From Streptomyces flavotricini (GTDB lineage: Bacteria > Actinomycetota > Actinomycetes > Streptomycetales > Streptomycetaceae), in NCBI RefSeq assembly GCF_020639365.1, contig NZ_JAINUL010000001.1:4653645-4717644 (forward strand): DNA of 64,000 nt. Direction: 5' to 3'. The translations under genes and the position numbers were made by a program. Below are positions 1-8,482 of the stretch, piece after piece. The notes under the pieces are model-generated. The model did not search any database and was not told where the DNA came from. It saw nothing but the letters and a program-made list of their open reading frames with translations. Every line of letters starts with the position of its first letter. Position 1 is the first letter of the stretch.

Positions 1-2
1 CG

Positions 3-281
3 TGCGCGGCGTACCGCGTCACGGCCTACCTCGACGGCGACTGCTGCCGCATCGAGGTGACCGATTCGGGCCCCGGTTTCCCCGCGGCGACGGTCTCGGG
101 GCACAGACCCCCGTCGGCCGGCCCCTCCGAACCCTCGGAGAGCGAGCACGGCCGGGGCCTGTGGCTGATCGCGGAGCTCGCCGACCACGTCAGGTTGCGC
201 AACCGGCCCGGCCGGGGCGCGGTGGTCAGCTTCGACAAGATCTTGAAATGGCGTGAGGGAGCGCTGCTGAAGGTGTCCTAG
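3..281 (+). CDS. ATP-binding anti-sigma-factor-like protein, C-terminal fragment
   Basis: The reading frame is open from the first bases, so the gene begins before the window and only about 92 C-terminal residues are visible. They read as the end of a GHKL/HATPase_c fold: a glycine-bearing box (VTDSGPGFP), then EHGRGLWLIAELAD, the lid and second glycine motif of RsbW-like serine kinases, ending RPGRGAVVSF. Such small Streptomyces proteins bind ATP and act as anti-sigma kinases or partners of SpoIIE phosphatases. A phosphatase gene lies about 1.7 kb away on the other strand, but no shared operon is visible. The family is well supported, the target unknown. Confidence 0.75.
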   Translation, partial: CAAYRVTAYLDGDCCRIEVTDSGPGFPAATVSGHRPPSAGPSEPSESEHGRGLWLIAELADHVRLRNRPGRGAVVSFDKILKWREGALLKVS

Positions 282-303
282 CGGAAGGGCCCCCGGATAC
301 GCC

Positions 304-340
304 GATGGACGGGACTCGCGTACGAGATCCCGCCCATCGG
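304..340. terminator. imperfect hairpin between convergent genes
   Basis: CGATGG (304-309) pairs with CCATCG (335-340), with further pairing of CGGGA/TCCCG and CTCG/CGAG inside. It lies between the first gene and the converging aminopeptidase gene and could stop both. No T-tract is visible, as is usual in Streptomyces. Confidence 0.5.
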
Positions 341-351
341 AGGTGAACGCG

Positions 352-376
352 GGGCCGGCCCGAAGGCCGGGCCCCA
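352..376. terminator. GC hairpin before the aminopeptidase stop
   Basis: GGGGCCGGCC, loop CGAA, then GGCCGGGCCCC with one bulged G. It sits immediately downstream of the aminopeptidase P stop on the minus strand and is the better candidate for its terminator. Confidence 0.55.
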
Positions 377-385
377 CGGCAGGCG

Positions 386-1852
386 TCAGCCCTTCAGGCG
401 CGCCATCCAGGCCTCGACATCGGCCGAGGCGCGGGGCAGCCCGGCCGACAGGTTCCGGTTGCCGTCCTCGGTGACCAGGATGTCGTCCTCGATGCGGACG
501 CCGATGCCCCGGTACTCCTCGGGCACGGTCAGGTCGTCGGCCTGGAAGTACAGACCGGGCTCGACGGTGAGGCACATGCCGGGCTCCAGCGTGCCGTCGA
601 CGTACGCCTCGGTGCGCGCGGCGGCGCAGTCGTGGACGTCCATGCCGAGCATGTGGCCGGTGCCGTGCAGGGTCCAGCGGCGCTGCAGGCCGAGCTCCAG
701 GACGCGCTCGACCGGGCCCTCCAGCAGGCCCCACTCGACGAGCTTCTCGGCGAGCACGTGCTGCGAGGCGTCGTGGAAGTCGCGGAACTTGGCACCCGGC
801 TTGACGGCCGCGATGCCGGCTTCCTGGGACTCGTACACCGCGTCGTAGATCTTGCGCTGGATGTCGGTGTACGTGCCGTTGATCGGCAGCGTGCGCGTGA
901 CGTCCGCGGTGTAGAGGGAGTGGGTCTCCACACCGGCGTCGAGGAGCAGCAGGTCGCCGGAGCGGACGTCGCCGTCGTTGCGGACCCAGTGCAGGGTGCA
1001 GGCGTGCGGGCCGGCGGCGCAGATGGAGCCGTAGCCGACGTCGTTGCCCTCGACGCGGGCGCGCAGGAAGAAGGTGCCCTCGATGTAGCGCTCGGACGTG
1101 GCCTCGGCCTTGTCCAGGACCTTCACGACGTCCTCGAAGCCGCGGACGGTGGAGTCGCAGGCCTTCTGGAGCTCGCCGATCTCGAACTCGTCCTTCACGG
1201 CGCGGGCCTCGGAGAGGTAGACCCGCAGCTCCTCGTCGCGCTCCTTGGTGACCTTGTCGGTCAGGGCCGACTCGATGAGGGAGTCGTGGCCGCGCACGTT
1301 GCGTACGGGGCCCTCCGCCTCGGTCAGCTCCTCGGCGAGCTTGCGCACGTCCTTGGCCGGGATGCCCAGCAGCTGCTCGGCCTCGGCGAGGGAGTGGCGG
1401 CGGCCGACCCACAGCTCGCCCTGGCCGGAGAGCCAGAACTCGCCGTTCTCGCGGTCGGAGCGGGGCAGCAGGTAGACGGTGGCGGTGTGGCCGGTCTCGC
1501 CCGAGGGTTCGAGGACCAGTACGCCGTTCTCGGTCTGGTCGCCGGTCAGGTACGCGTACTCGGTCGAGGCGCGGAAGGGGTACTCGGTGTCGTTCGAGCG
1601 CGTCTTGAGGCGACCCGCGGGCACGACCAGGCGCTCGCCGGGGAAGCGCGCGGAGAGCGCGGCGCGGCGGGCCGCGGTGTGCGCGGCCTGGGCGATCGGC
1701 TCCAGCCCGTGCAGCTCGGTGTCGGCCCAGCCCGTGCGCATGTTCTCCGCGAGTTCGTCGCTGACGCCCGGGTACAGCCCGTTCTTGCGCTGCTTGTGCT
1801 TCTTCTGGGGCTGCTCTTCTTCCGGGGTCTCCGGGGTGAGCTCGTCAGCCAC
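386..1852 (-). CDS. pepP: Xaa-Pro aminopeptidase (aminopeptidase P, M24B)
   Basis: A 488-residue cytosolic metallopeptidase expected to remove the N-terminal residue before proline. The N-terminal third is the aminopeptidase P N domain; a charged lysine-rich leader (QKKHKQRKNG) precedes it. The C-terminal pita-bread domain shows all metal ligands: Asp in LLLLDAGVE and in TADVTRT, His in HGTGHMLGMDVHD, Glu in TVEPGLYF and Glu in GVRIEDDI. Length is normal for the actinobacterial enzyme. The ATG start gives an acidic N-terminus typical of Streptomyces homologues. It is transcribed in the same direction as the upstream phosphatase gene, about 100 bases away. Confidence 0.93.
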   Translation of the reverse strand: MADELTPETPEEEQPQKKHKQRKNGLYPGVSDELAENMRTGWADTELHGLEPIAQAAHTAARRAALSARFPGERLVVPAGRLKTRSNDTEYPFRASTEYAYLTGDQTENGVLVLEPSGETGHTATVYLLPRSDRENGEFWLSGQGELWVGRRHSLAEAEQLLGIPAKDVRKLAEELTEAEGPVRNVRGHDSLIESALTDKVTKERDEELRVYLSEARAVKDEFEIGELQKACDSTVRGFEDVVKVLDKAEATSERYIEGTFFLRARVEGNDVGYGSICAAGPHACTLHWVRNDGDVRSGDLLLLDAGVETHSLYTADVTRTLPINGTYTDIQRKIYDAVYESQEAGIAAVKPGAKFRDFHDASQHVLAEKLVEWGLLEGPVERVLELGLQRRWTLHGTGHMLGMDVHDCAAARTEAYVDGTLEPGMCLTVEPGLYFQADDLTVPEEYRGIGVRIEDDILVTEDGNRNLSAGLPRASADVEAWMARLKG

Positions 1853-1956
1853 GTCTTCTCCTCAGCTACGACACGTACGACAGCTACTGCAGGACCGGGT
1901 AGGACCGCATCCATCGTATGTGCGAGGGGAAGACGCCCGGCGGCGGGTGTGAGGAA

Positions 1957-3474
1957 TCAGTCAAAACGGGCAGCGAGCAGGACGATGTCCTCCACTCCGT
2001 CCTCCGTGGCGGCCATGGCGGCCGTGGTGGCGGACGGGGCGGAAGCCGCCGCGGGGGCGGAACCGGCGGGGGCGACCGCCGGATCGTCCGCGGGCAGCAC
2101 CGTCCGCAGGATGTGGTCGCAGAGGGCCGCCGGATCGTCACGGATGGCCCGGGGCACCCCCGCGGCGGCCGCGTGCAGCCGCGCGTAGGCCCGGTCCATG
2201 GAGTCTCCGGTCCGCCGCAGCAGCCCGTCGGTGTACAGCAGCACCGTTTCTCCTGGCGCGGGTTCGATCTCCACGCTCGGCGCCTCCCAGCACGACAGCA
2301 TCCCGAGCGGTGCGGAGAGCGTGGTCTCCACGTACTCCGTGCGGTGCTCGCCGATGAGCAGCGGCGGGGTGTGCCCCGCCCCGGCCAGGATGATCTTCCG
2401 TCCCCGGTGTCCCCCGTGCGGGGCCCCGCCGGGTTCGCAGTACGCGAAGAGCGCCGTCGCGCAGCGCGCGGGCTCGGTCAGGCGCAGCAGCAGCTCGAGG
2501 TCGGACAGGACCGCGACGGGGTCCTCCCCCTCCATGACGGCGTACGCGCGCAGCGAGGCCCGCAGCCGTCCCATCGCGGCGACGGCGCTGGGCCCCGCCC
2601 CGCCGACGGAGCCGACGGCCAGTCCCAGGGCGCCCTCGGGCAGCGGCAGCGCGTCGTACCAGTCGCCCCCGCCGTGCGGTCCGGTGTCGTGGCGGGCGGC
2701 GAGCTGCACCCCGGGGATCCGCGGGAGCCGGCTGGGCAGCAGCTCCTCGGCGACCGTGGCCAGGCGCGTGCGGGAGCGTTCCACCTCCAGCATCCGGGCC
2801 AGGTGTTCGGCGGCGTGCCGCACGTAGAGCCCGGCGAGGTCGCGCTGGCGCTCGCTCGGCTCGGCCTGTTCGTCGTAGAGCCAGACGGCGGCTCCCAGCC
2901 GCCCCGTGGCCTCGGCCGTCAGCGGCAGCGCGTAGCTCGCGGCGTAGCCGAGCCGGGCGGCGACCTCGCGGTGGCGGGGGTCGACCGGGGTGCCGTACCC
3001 GCCCGAGCCGGGGGCGGCGTCGGGTTCGGGGAGCACCTCGGAGCCGCCCCGGGCGTCGGGGAGTCCGTCGAGGATGCGGCCGTACGAGGTCGCGGAGCGC
3101 GGGACGGTCTCGATGTGCCCGAGGTCCGCGCGGCCCAGCCCCAGGCCGATCGTGTGCGCCGGGCCGAGCCCGTCGGAGGGTTCGAGGACGACCAGGCCGC
3201 GGCGGGCGCCGACGAGGGCGGCTCCGGCACGCAGGAACTCCTGGAGGGAGGAGTCGAGGTCACGGGCGCGGGCGAGGCGCTCGGTGAGCTCGTGGAGGGT
3301 GGTCAGGTCGGAGACCATCCCCGCCAGCCTGTCCTGGATCACCGTGCTCGGTCCGGGGACCGCTGCCGCAGCTTGTGCCGGGGCGGTTCGGGCGGGCGTG
3401 GGCGCCGCAGTTTGCGGGGCCGCGGTAACTGCTGGATCGATTCCAGCCACTTTCGGCAGATGCGGGGCGCTCAT
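1957..3474 (-). CDS. GAF/SpoIIE-type PP2C phosphatase with degenerate metal site
   Basis: About 505 residues. After a Pro/Ala-rich N-terminus comes a GAF-like sensor segment (roughly 65-260), then a SpoIIE/RsbU-type PP2C domain. Family members dephosphorylate anti-anti-sigma factors in partner-switching cascades. The first metal motif is present (GGDWYDA), as are LLYTDGL and the terminal EDIVLLAARF. The central GDVxGHG motif, however, reads VGSVGGAGPSA: the metal-binding Asp is Ser. Activity may therefore be weak or lost. ATG at 3474 gives MSAPHLPKVAG, with a purine-rich GGAAAGG upstream. The frame stays open upstream (for example MLDID at 3592), so a longer protein is possible. Confidence 0.82.
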   Translation of the reverse strand: MSAPHLPKVAGIDPAVTAAPQTAAPTPARTAPAQAAAAVPGPSTVIQDRLAGMVSDLTTLHELTERLARARDLDSSLQEFLRAGAALVGARRGLVVLEPSDGLGPAHTIGLGLGRADLGHIETVPRSATSYGRILDGLPDARGGSEVLPEPDAAPGSGGYGTPVDPRHREVAARLGYAASYALPLTAEATGRLGAAVWLYDEQAEPSERQRDLAGLYVRHAAEHLARMLEVERSRTRLATVAEELLPSRLPRIPGVQLAARHDTGPHGGGDWYDALPLPEGALGLAVGSVGGAGPSAVAAMGRLRASLRAYAVMEGEDPVAVLSDLELLLRLTEPARCATALFAYCEPGGAPHGGHRGRKIILAGAGHTPPLLIGEHRTEYVETTLSAPLGMLSCWEAPSVEIEPAPGETVLLYTDGLLRRTGDSMDRAYARLHAAAAGVPRAIRDDPAALCDHILRTVLPADDPAVAPAGSAPAAASAPSATTAAMAATEDGVEDIVLLAARFD

Positions 3475-3999
3475 GGCGTCCGCCTTTCCACCTGGTGCGA
3501 TTCGCCATATAGCATCGCAAACCCCCAGATCGTGCTGCGCCGCCATCAATGAATCCACATCTACACGCACACGAGGATCGATGTCCAGCATTGCCCAGGT
3601 GGGAATCCTGGTGTCCGTGGGACGGCAACTCACTGTCCAGCCAAGGCTAGAACTTGGCTGGAAAAAGCCGGAAGCAGACGGTTTTTGCGATCGACTGGTC
3701 GGGCGTCGGAGTGGCTCCGGGTACCTAATCGGTGGTGCCCGGGGGGAGTTGGCGCAGCCCGGCGGTCGCCGGGAACCGCCCGGCACGGTCCGTCGTCCTT
3801 AGCGGCGGCAGCCGGTCTCGGCACTGGCGCGGGTCGCGTTCCGCCCCCGCCGGACGTTTGATGGACCCGTAAGAAGACTGCACGAACCGTGTGAACCTCC
3901 TTCAAGGCGGACAGTGACGCGAAACGTGTACGTGTGGTGAAACACCGGTTACATGGTGTGATGTGGCCCTCGGCGTTCAACGGAAAGGAACGAGCGCTC
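3475..3999. other. 525-base divergent intergenic region
   Basis: This region separates the phosphatase gene (minus) from the prim-pol-like gene (plus). No convincing gene lies in it. It holds a 9-bp inverted repeat at 3637-3661, AT-richer patches near 3655-3690 and 3925-3960 that probably carry the two promoters, and a good ribosome-binding sequence (GGAAAGGAA, 3981-3989) before the start at 4000. Confidence 0.5.
3637..3661. promoter_or_regulatory. inverted repeat, candidate operator
   Basis: CCAGCCAAG (3637-3645), a 7-base spacer and CTTGGCTGG (3653-3661) form a perfect 9+9 palindrome about 165 bases upstream of the phosphatase start. It could be an operator or a hairpin in the 5' leader. 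The binding protein is unknown. Confidence 0.4.
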
Positions 4000-4713
4000 A
4001 TGCGCGAGATCCTCGGAAGGCGTCTCCAGCGGCTCCGCGATCGCTTGAAAACCCTCCGCCCCGCCTCCGGGCAGAGCGGTGATCCGGCCCTCCCCCTCCT
4101 CGACGCGGCGCTCACCTGCGCCACCGCCCGGCAGTGGCCGGTGCTGCCCGGCGTCGGCCGCTCCGGCGCCGACAGCAACCGGTGCGCCTGCCCCGATCCC
4201 GACTGCGTCGTTCCCGGCGCGCACCCCTTCGACCCCGGGCTGCTCGCGGCCACCACCGACCCCCGGATGGTGGCCTGGTGGTGGACCAACCGGCCCACCG
4301 CCCCCGTACTGCTGGCCACCGGAGGGTCCGCGCCCTGCGCCGTGAGCCTGCCGGCCAACGCGGCCGCGCGGGCCGTCGTACGGCTGGACGCGCAGGGCAT
4401 GCGGCTCGGCCCGATCGTCGCCACGCCCACCCGTTGGGCGCTGCTGGTCGCGCCGTACTCGCTGGAGCGGCTCGGCGAACTCCTGTACGCCAAGGACCAC
4501 GTGCCCTCCGCGCTGCGGTTCCACGGGGAGGGCGGCTACCTGTTGCTCCCGCCCTCCCCCGCCTCCGGCGGGGGGCAGGTGCGGTGGGAGCGCGAGCCCG
4601 AGGACGGCCCCGTCCCCGGCGGTCTGTGGCTGCCGGAGATCGAGGCGGTCGTGCACGCGCTGGTCGAGGCGAGCAGCGGGGCCTCCGGCGGCGGCAGCCG
4701 GCTCGCTTACTGA
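4000..4713 (+). CDS. bifunctional primase/polymerase-like protein
   Basis: A 237-residue protein of a Streptomyces family annotated as DNA primase/polymerase N-terminal-domain-like. Visible signs are the early small-residue helix (ALTCATARQWPVLPG), a Cys cluster (CACPDPDCVVPGAHP) and the WWWTNRPTAPVLLATG segment that matches prim-pol proteins. No helicase domain follows, so this is a stand-alone short form and catalysis is not assured. ATG at 4000 is chosen over an upstream in-frame start at 3934 because GGAAAGGAA lies about ten bases before it. Neighbours give no operon context. Confidence 0.65.
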   Translation: MREILGRRLQRLRDRLKTLRPASGQSGDPALPLLDAALTCATARQWPVLPGVGRSGADSNRCACPDPDCVVPGAHPFDPGLLAATTDPRMVAWWWTNRPTAPVLLATGGSAPCAVSLPANAAARAVVRLDAQGMRLGPIVATPTRWALLVAPYSLERLGELLYAKDHVPSALRFHGEGGYLLLPPSPASGGGQVRWEREPEDGPVPGGLWLPEIEAVVHALVEASSGASGGGSRLAY

Positions 4714-4827
4714 ACCGGCGCTCCGGACGCCCGCGGATCACTCGTACGGGTGTCAGCTCGACGAGTTTCCAAGGGAATTGGGCGCGGGGATCTCCGTGCC
4801 CCATTCCCGCATCGCTATCTTCGCCGA

Positions 4828-5445
4828 ATGAATCTCCGCTTGATCGGTATCAGCGCCGGTGTGCTGATCATCTTGTCGCTCCCGCTGGCAGGAGCGATCG
4901 CCGGACCGGATTTCGCCGGTCAGGACGACGGAAAAGGCGGCGGGTTGCTCTCCTCGCTCGGACTGGCCGATCCATCGGGTGGATCGCGTACGTCGACACC
5001 TGCCGCCGGGCCCGGGCGGCGGGCCGAGCCGGCGCGGGGAACGTCGCCGGGGCAGCCGCCCGCGCAGCGGGCTCAGCCCGGCCCGTCCGAGCAGCCCCGT
5101 ACGGATTCCCGGTGCGGCCCCGAACTCTCTTCCCCGCAAGGCCTGGAGGCACAGACCTGTGTCCTCGCGGGCGAGGGCCGGACCTGGGGTCGCAGCTACT
5201 ACCGCAACACCAGCGGACGCGCGCTGGACGCCGTCCTGACGGTGATGGGGCCGGCGGGGCGCACGGTGCAGATCCGCTGCGCGGTCGGGGCCGGCGACGA
5301 GCCGGGACTGTGCGAGACGCCGCGTGAGGACTCGGCGGGGGCGCCGGACGCCTACTCGGCAGTTGCGGAGTTTGCAGTTCCGGATGATGAAGGGCGTCTG
5401 CTGCTGCGGTCCGGGAGCAACTCACCGGCACCGGCCGACGGTTGA
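4828..5445 (+). CDS. secreted or membrane-anchored hypothetical protein
   Basis: I do not recognise a family. The 205-residue product starts MNLRLIGISAG and has one hydrophobic segment (LIGISAGVLIILSLPLAGAI), which reads as a signal peptide or anchor. A low-complexity Pro/Gly/Ser/Arg linker follows (about 40-95). The C-terminal domain contains two Cys before a compact region (AQTCVLAGEGRTWGRSYYRN) and two more later (IRCAVG, GLCETP), suggesting extracytoplasmic disulfides. ATG at 4828 is the only start giving the signal sequence. A strong hairpin follows the stop. Confidence 0.6.
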   Translation: MNLRLIGISAGVLIILSLPLAGAIAGPDFAGQDDGKGGGLLSSLGLADPSGGSRTSTPAAGPGRRAEPARGTSPGQPPAQRAQPGPSEQPRTDSRCGPELSSPQGLEAQTCVLAGEGRTWGRSYYRNTSGRALDAVLTVMGPAGRTVQIRCAVGAGDEPGLCETPREDSAGAPDAYSAVAEFAVPDDEGRLLLRSGSNSPAPADG

Positions 5446-5465
5446 GCGACGGCGGAAATGGAAGG

Positions 5466-5505
5466 GCCCGGTCGCTGGCGACGGGGGATGCACCAGCGAC
5501 CGGGC
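5466..5505 (+). terminator. 13-bp stem terminator
   Basis: GCCCGGTCGCTGG (5466-5478) pairs perfectly with CCAGCGACCGGGC (5493-5505) around a 14-base loop, just after the secreted-protein gene. Confidence 0.7.
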
Positions 5506-5522
5506 TACAAGAACGGTAACAA

Positions 5523-5579
5523 GAGATCGCCTGTTCGCAAATTCGATCTCTGATATTCAGACACCGATTTGCAGGCGAT
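5523..5579. repeat. AT-richer region with two mutually exclusive hairpins
   Basis: GAGATCG (5523-5529) pairs with CGATCTC (5544-5550). Alternatively ATCGCCT plus GCAAAT (5526-5542) pair with ATTTGC plus AGGCGAT (5567-5579). The pairings share bases, so only one can form at a time. The region lies between convergent genes, downstream of the DUF5926 gene. Confidence 0.4.
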
Positions 5580-5626
5580 TAGCGGGAGTTGTGACCCCAG
5601 TCACCGGTCCTGCACGGGCTCGGCGG

Positions 5627-6601
5627 TCAGCTGAGCGTGACCTGGCGGTTGGTGAGTCCGCCGCGCGCCCGGCGCTCCTCCGCGGTCAGCGGGGCGTCCG
5701 CGGTCAGGGCCGTGGCCAGCCGCTCCGCGAACTCCGCCGCGGGCTTCTCCACGTCGTCGGCGGTCACTCCGGTGGGCAGGTCCCAGACGGGGACCATCAG
5801 GCCGTGCGCCCGGAACGAACCGACCAGTCGGGTGCCCTCGCCGAGCGAGGACGTGCCCGCCGCGTGCAGCCGCGCGAGGGCGTCGAGCAGCTTCTCCTCG
5901 GGGTGCGGCATGACCCAGCGCAGGTGGTTCTTGTCCGGGGTCTCGCACCAGTAGGCCGCGTCCACGCCGGACAGCTTGACGGTGGGGATGGCGGCGGCGT
6001 TGGCGCGCTCGAGGGAGGCGGCGATCTCCGGGGAGGAGTTCTGAGCGCTCTCCGCATCCGGAATCCAGAATTCGAAGCCACTGTGCACAACCGGCTCGAA
6101 AACGCCGTCCGTGTCCAGGAGATCCTGAAGTCGCGGACCCTCGGCGGGCACGCGGCGGGCGGCCACCGGGGTGCCCGGTTCCGCGACGAGCGCGCGCTCC
6201 AGGGTGTCGGCCATGTCCCGGGCGAGGTCCCCGGTGGTCGAGTCGTTCTGGAGGCCGAGCAGGACGGAGCCGTCCTCGCGTCGCAGCGCCGGCCAGGCCA
6301 TCGGCAGTACGGTCACCAGCGTGACGGACGGGACGCCTTCGGGCAGACCGCCCTTGAGCGTGAGCGGGATGGTCGCCGCGGGCACGAGCTCGCGCAGCGC
6401 CACCCAGTCGCACTCGGAGGGCAGGCCCTCGAAGGGGCGCGCCACATGCTCGGTGACCGCGTGTGCGGCGGCTGCGCCGTGGCAGGCCTTGTAACGGCGC
6501 CCGGATCCGCAGGGGCAGGGCTCGCGTGCGCCCACCACCGGGATCTCCCCGTTCTTGAGCTGCGGCTTTGCAGTCTTCGCTGCGGGGCGCTTCTTGGCCA
6601 T
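5627..6601 (-). CDS. DUF5926 family protein with SEC-C zinc motif
   Basis: A 324-residue cytosolic protein. The lysine-rich N-terminus (MAKKRPAAKTAKPQ) is followed by a SEC-C metal-binding motif, REPCPCGSGRRYKACHG (about 25-41), in which three Cys and one His bind zinc as at the C-terminus of SecA. The remainder matches the actinobacterial DUF5926 family of unknown function. The motif suggests protein or ribosome interaction, but this is inference. ATG at 6601 is preferred over longer in-frame starts because it gives the conserved MAKKRP N-terminus. Confidence 0.8.
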   Translation of the reverse strand: MAKKRPAAKTAKPQLKNGEIPVVGAREPCPCGSGRRYKACHGAAAAHAVTEHVARPFEGLPSECDWVALRELVPAATIPLTLKGGLPEGVPSVTLVTVLPMAWPALRREDGSVLLGLQNDSTTGDLARDMADTLERALVAEPGTPVAARRVPAEGPRLQDLLDTDGVFEPVVHSGFEFWIPDAESAQNSSPEIAASLERANAAAIPTVKLSGVDAAYWCETPDKNHLRWVMPHPEEKLLDALARLHAAGTSSLGEGTRLVGSFRAHGLMVPVWDLPTGVTADDVEKPAAEFAERLATALTADAPLTAEERRARGGLTNRQVTLS

Positions 6602-6772
6602 CGTGGGTGTCTCCCGGTTGCGGCGGTACGGCGTTGTGTCTGGGCGCGAGCCTAGCCGTTCGCGCCGCCGCAACCGGGAGGGTGCGGCCGGGAGCACGGT
6701 CGGCGTGCGCTCCCGGCGGCCGCTCGTTCGGATGGCCGGTGTCGTCGTCGAGGATCCGGGTCGGGGATCCGG

Positions 6773-7288
6773 TCACGGATGGAGATCGTCGAAGGCGGTG
6801 CTGAAGTCGATCGCCGGGGGCGCAACGCGCGTAGCGAAATCCTCGTGCCGGGCCCCGCACGCAACCGTCACCCATACGGTGACCTCGCCTGCCGCTCCGT
6901 CCCGGACACCCCAGTCCTGGGCGAGGGCGCTGATGATGTTCAGCCCCCGGCCGCCGCGCGCGGTGACCGAGGGCGTGGCCGGAACCGGGCGGGTGGGGCC
7001 GCCCCCGTCCGTGACCTCGACCGTCAGCCGCCCCGCCTTGTCGATGCGCCACGCGGCGCGTATCTCCCCGTCCCCGACCTCTCCGGCACCCAGCGGTCTG
7101 CCGTGCCGGCAGGCATTGCTGAGCAGTTCGGAAAGGATCAGTACGGCGTCGTCCACGACCGATTCGGACACTCCGCTCATACGCAATTGCTCACGCATGC
7201 GGCGCCTTGCCTCGCCCACGCCCGCAGGACCATGGCATACGTCCATACGCGAAGACGTGGGCACTTCCTGTGCCACCACCAACGCCAC
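6773..7288 (-). CDS. ATP-binding anti-sigma-factor-type protein (HATPase_c)
   Basis: A 171-residue single-domain GHKL protein. It has the N box (LSELLSNACRHGRPLG), a G1 box (VEVTDGGGP) and the G2 region (TARGGRGLNIISALAQDWG), as in RsbW-like kinases, which are abundant in Streptomyces and typically bind anti-anti-sigma factors. The start is GTG at 7288: AGGAGG at 7297-7302 lies eight bases upstream and the product begins like homologues (VALVVAQEVPTSS). It reads in the same direction as the SEC-C gene downstream, about 170 bases apart. Confidence 0.85.
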   Translation of the reverse strand: MALVVAQEVPTSSRMDVCHGPAGVGEARRRMREQLRMSGVSESVVDDAVLILSELLSNACRHGRPLGAGEVGDGEIRAAWRIDKAGRLTVEVTDGGGPTRPVPATPSVTARGGRGLNIISALAQDWGVRDGAAGEVTVWVTVACGARHEDFATRVAPPAIDFSTAFDDLHP

Positions 7289-7460
7289 CCCCGGAACCTC
7301 CTTAGCCCCACGCCATGGTCTGGATGCCCCAATGGCCTGGACCGGAAACCGACGCGGCGGAGCCCTCTGACGCATTCATGTCGGACGATTGCGGAGCGGA
7401 TGCGCCGGTGCACACCCTGTCACCCGCGTGGCCTGCGGGGCGGGTGCGCAAAAGGGGACG

Positions 7461-8258
7461 TCAGCGCCCGAGCTGTGACAGAACTTGCCGCGGCCTGTTC
7501 GTGATGATTGCTTCCACACCCAGATCAGCGCAGAGCTGAACGTCTTCGGGTTCGTTCACGGTCCATACGTGTACGGAGTGGCCCGCGCTCTGGAGCTTGC
7601 GGATGAACCCGGGGTGGCTGCGCACGATGCGCATCCCGGGACCCGCGATCCGCACCCCGGCCGGCAGCCGCCCGTCGCGCATCCGGGGCGAGATGAACTG
7701 CATCAGGTACACGGTCGGAACCGTCGGCGCGGCCGCCCGCACCCGGTGCAGGGAGCGTGCCGAGAAGCTCATGACGCGGACCGGGTGCGGACCCTCGGCG
7801 GGCGGTGCGTCCAGCCCGAACCGCTTGAGGAGGAAGAGGAGCCGCTCCTCCACCTGTCCGGCCCAGCGGGTCGGGTGCTTCGTCTCGATGGCGAGCTGCA
7901 CCGGCCGGCCGGCGTCCGCGACCAGCTCCAGGAGCCGCTCCAGGGTGAGCACGGAGGTGCGCTCGGGGTCGGCGTCCCAGTCCGGGGACTCCTCGCGGTC
8001 CTTCCAGGAGCCGAAATCGAGGGCGGCGAGGTCGGCCAGCTCCAGGGCGGAGACGGCGCCGCGGCCGTTGGAGGTGCGGTTGACCCGGCGGTCGTGGACC
8101 AGCACCAGATGGCCGTCGGCGGTGAGCCGGACATCGCATTCGAGGGCGTCGGCGCCGTACTCGATGGCCTTGCGGTAGGCGGCCAGGGTGTGCTCGGGGG
8201 CATCCTCCGAGGCGCCGCGGTGGGCGACGACCTGGATGGGCGGCAGTGCGTGGGTCAC
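7461..8258 (-). CDS. glycerophosphodiester phosphodiesterase
   Basis: A 265-residue GDPD-family TIM-barrel enzyme expected to hydrolyse glycerophosphodiesters to glycerol 3-phosphate and an alcohol. The catalytic start is textbook: VVAHRGASEDAPEHT (His, Arg, Glu), ECDVRLTADG (Glu, Asp) and VLVHDRRVNR (catalytic His). No signal peptide is visible, so it is likely cytoplasmic. GTG at 8258 is chosen because the barrel begins within ten residues of it; the longer frame to 8351 encodes no recognisable sequence. It is divergent from the HtrA-like gene. Confidence 0.9.
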   Translation of the reverse strand: MTHALPPIQVVAHRGASEDAPEHTLAAYRKAIEYGADALECDVRLTADGHLVLVHDRRVNRTSNGRGAVSALELADLAALDFGSWKDREESPDWDADPERTSVLTLERLLELVADAGRPVQLAIETKHPTRWAGQVEERLLFLLKRFGLDAPPAEGPHPVRVMSFSARSLHRVRAAAPTVPTVYLMQFISPRMRDGRLPAGVRIAGPGMRIVRSHPGFIRKLQSAGHSVHVWTVNEPEDVQLCADLGVEAIITNRPRQVLSQLGR

Positions 8259-8482
8259 CGGGTCATGGTGCCACCGAGACGGCCCCGGGTGTCGGGATCC
8301 ACCGTGCGGATGCGCCCGGAATGCCGGATATAAAGAATGGGGCAGACGCACAGGTCCGGCTTACAGTGCTCTGACGGGTCATGGGGAAGGCTTTTCCCAG
8401 GAACTTGTGCGGCACGTCGAACGTTCTGTCGGGCCGAATCGCCAGTTTTTCTGAAGCCGTGTGTGACGAGGAGAAGAGCGCT

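Noticed and set aside
632..2188. A 518-codon plus-strand open frame over the aminopeptidase gene
   Set aside because: The minus strand carries every aminopeptidase P metal ligand; this frame is a shadow.
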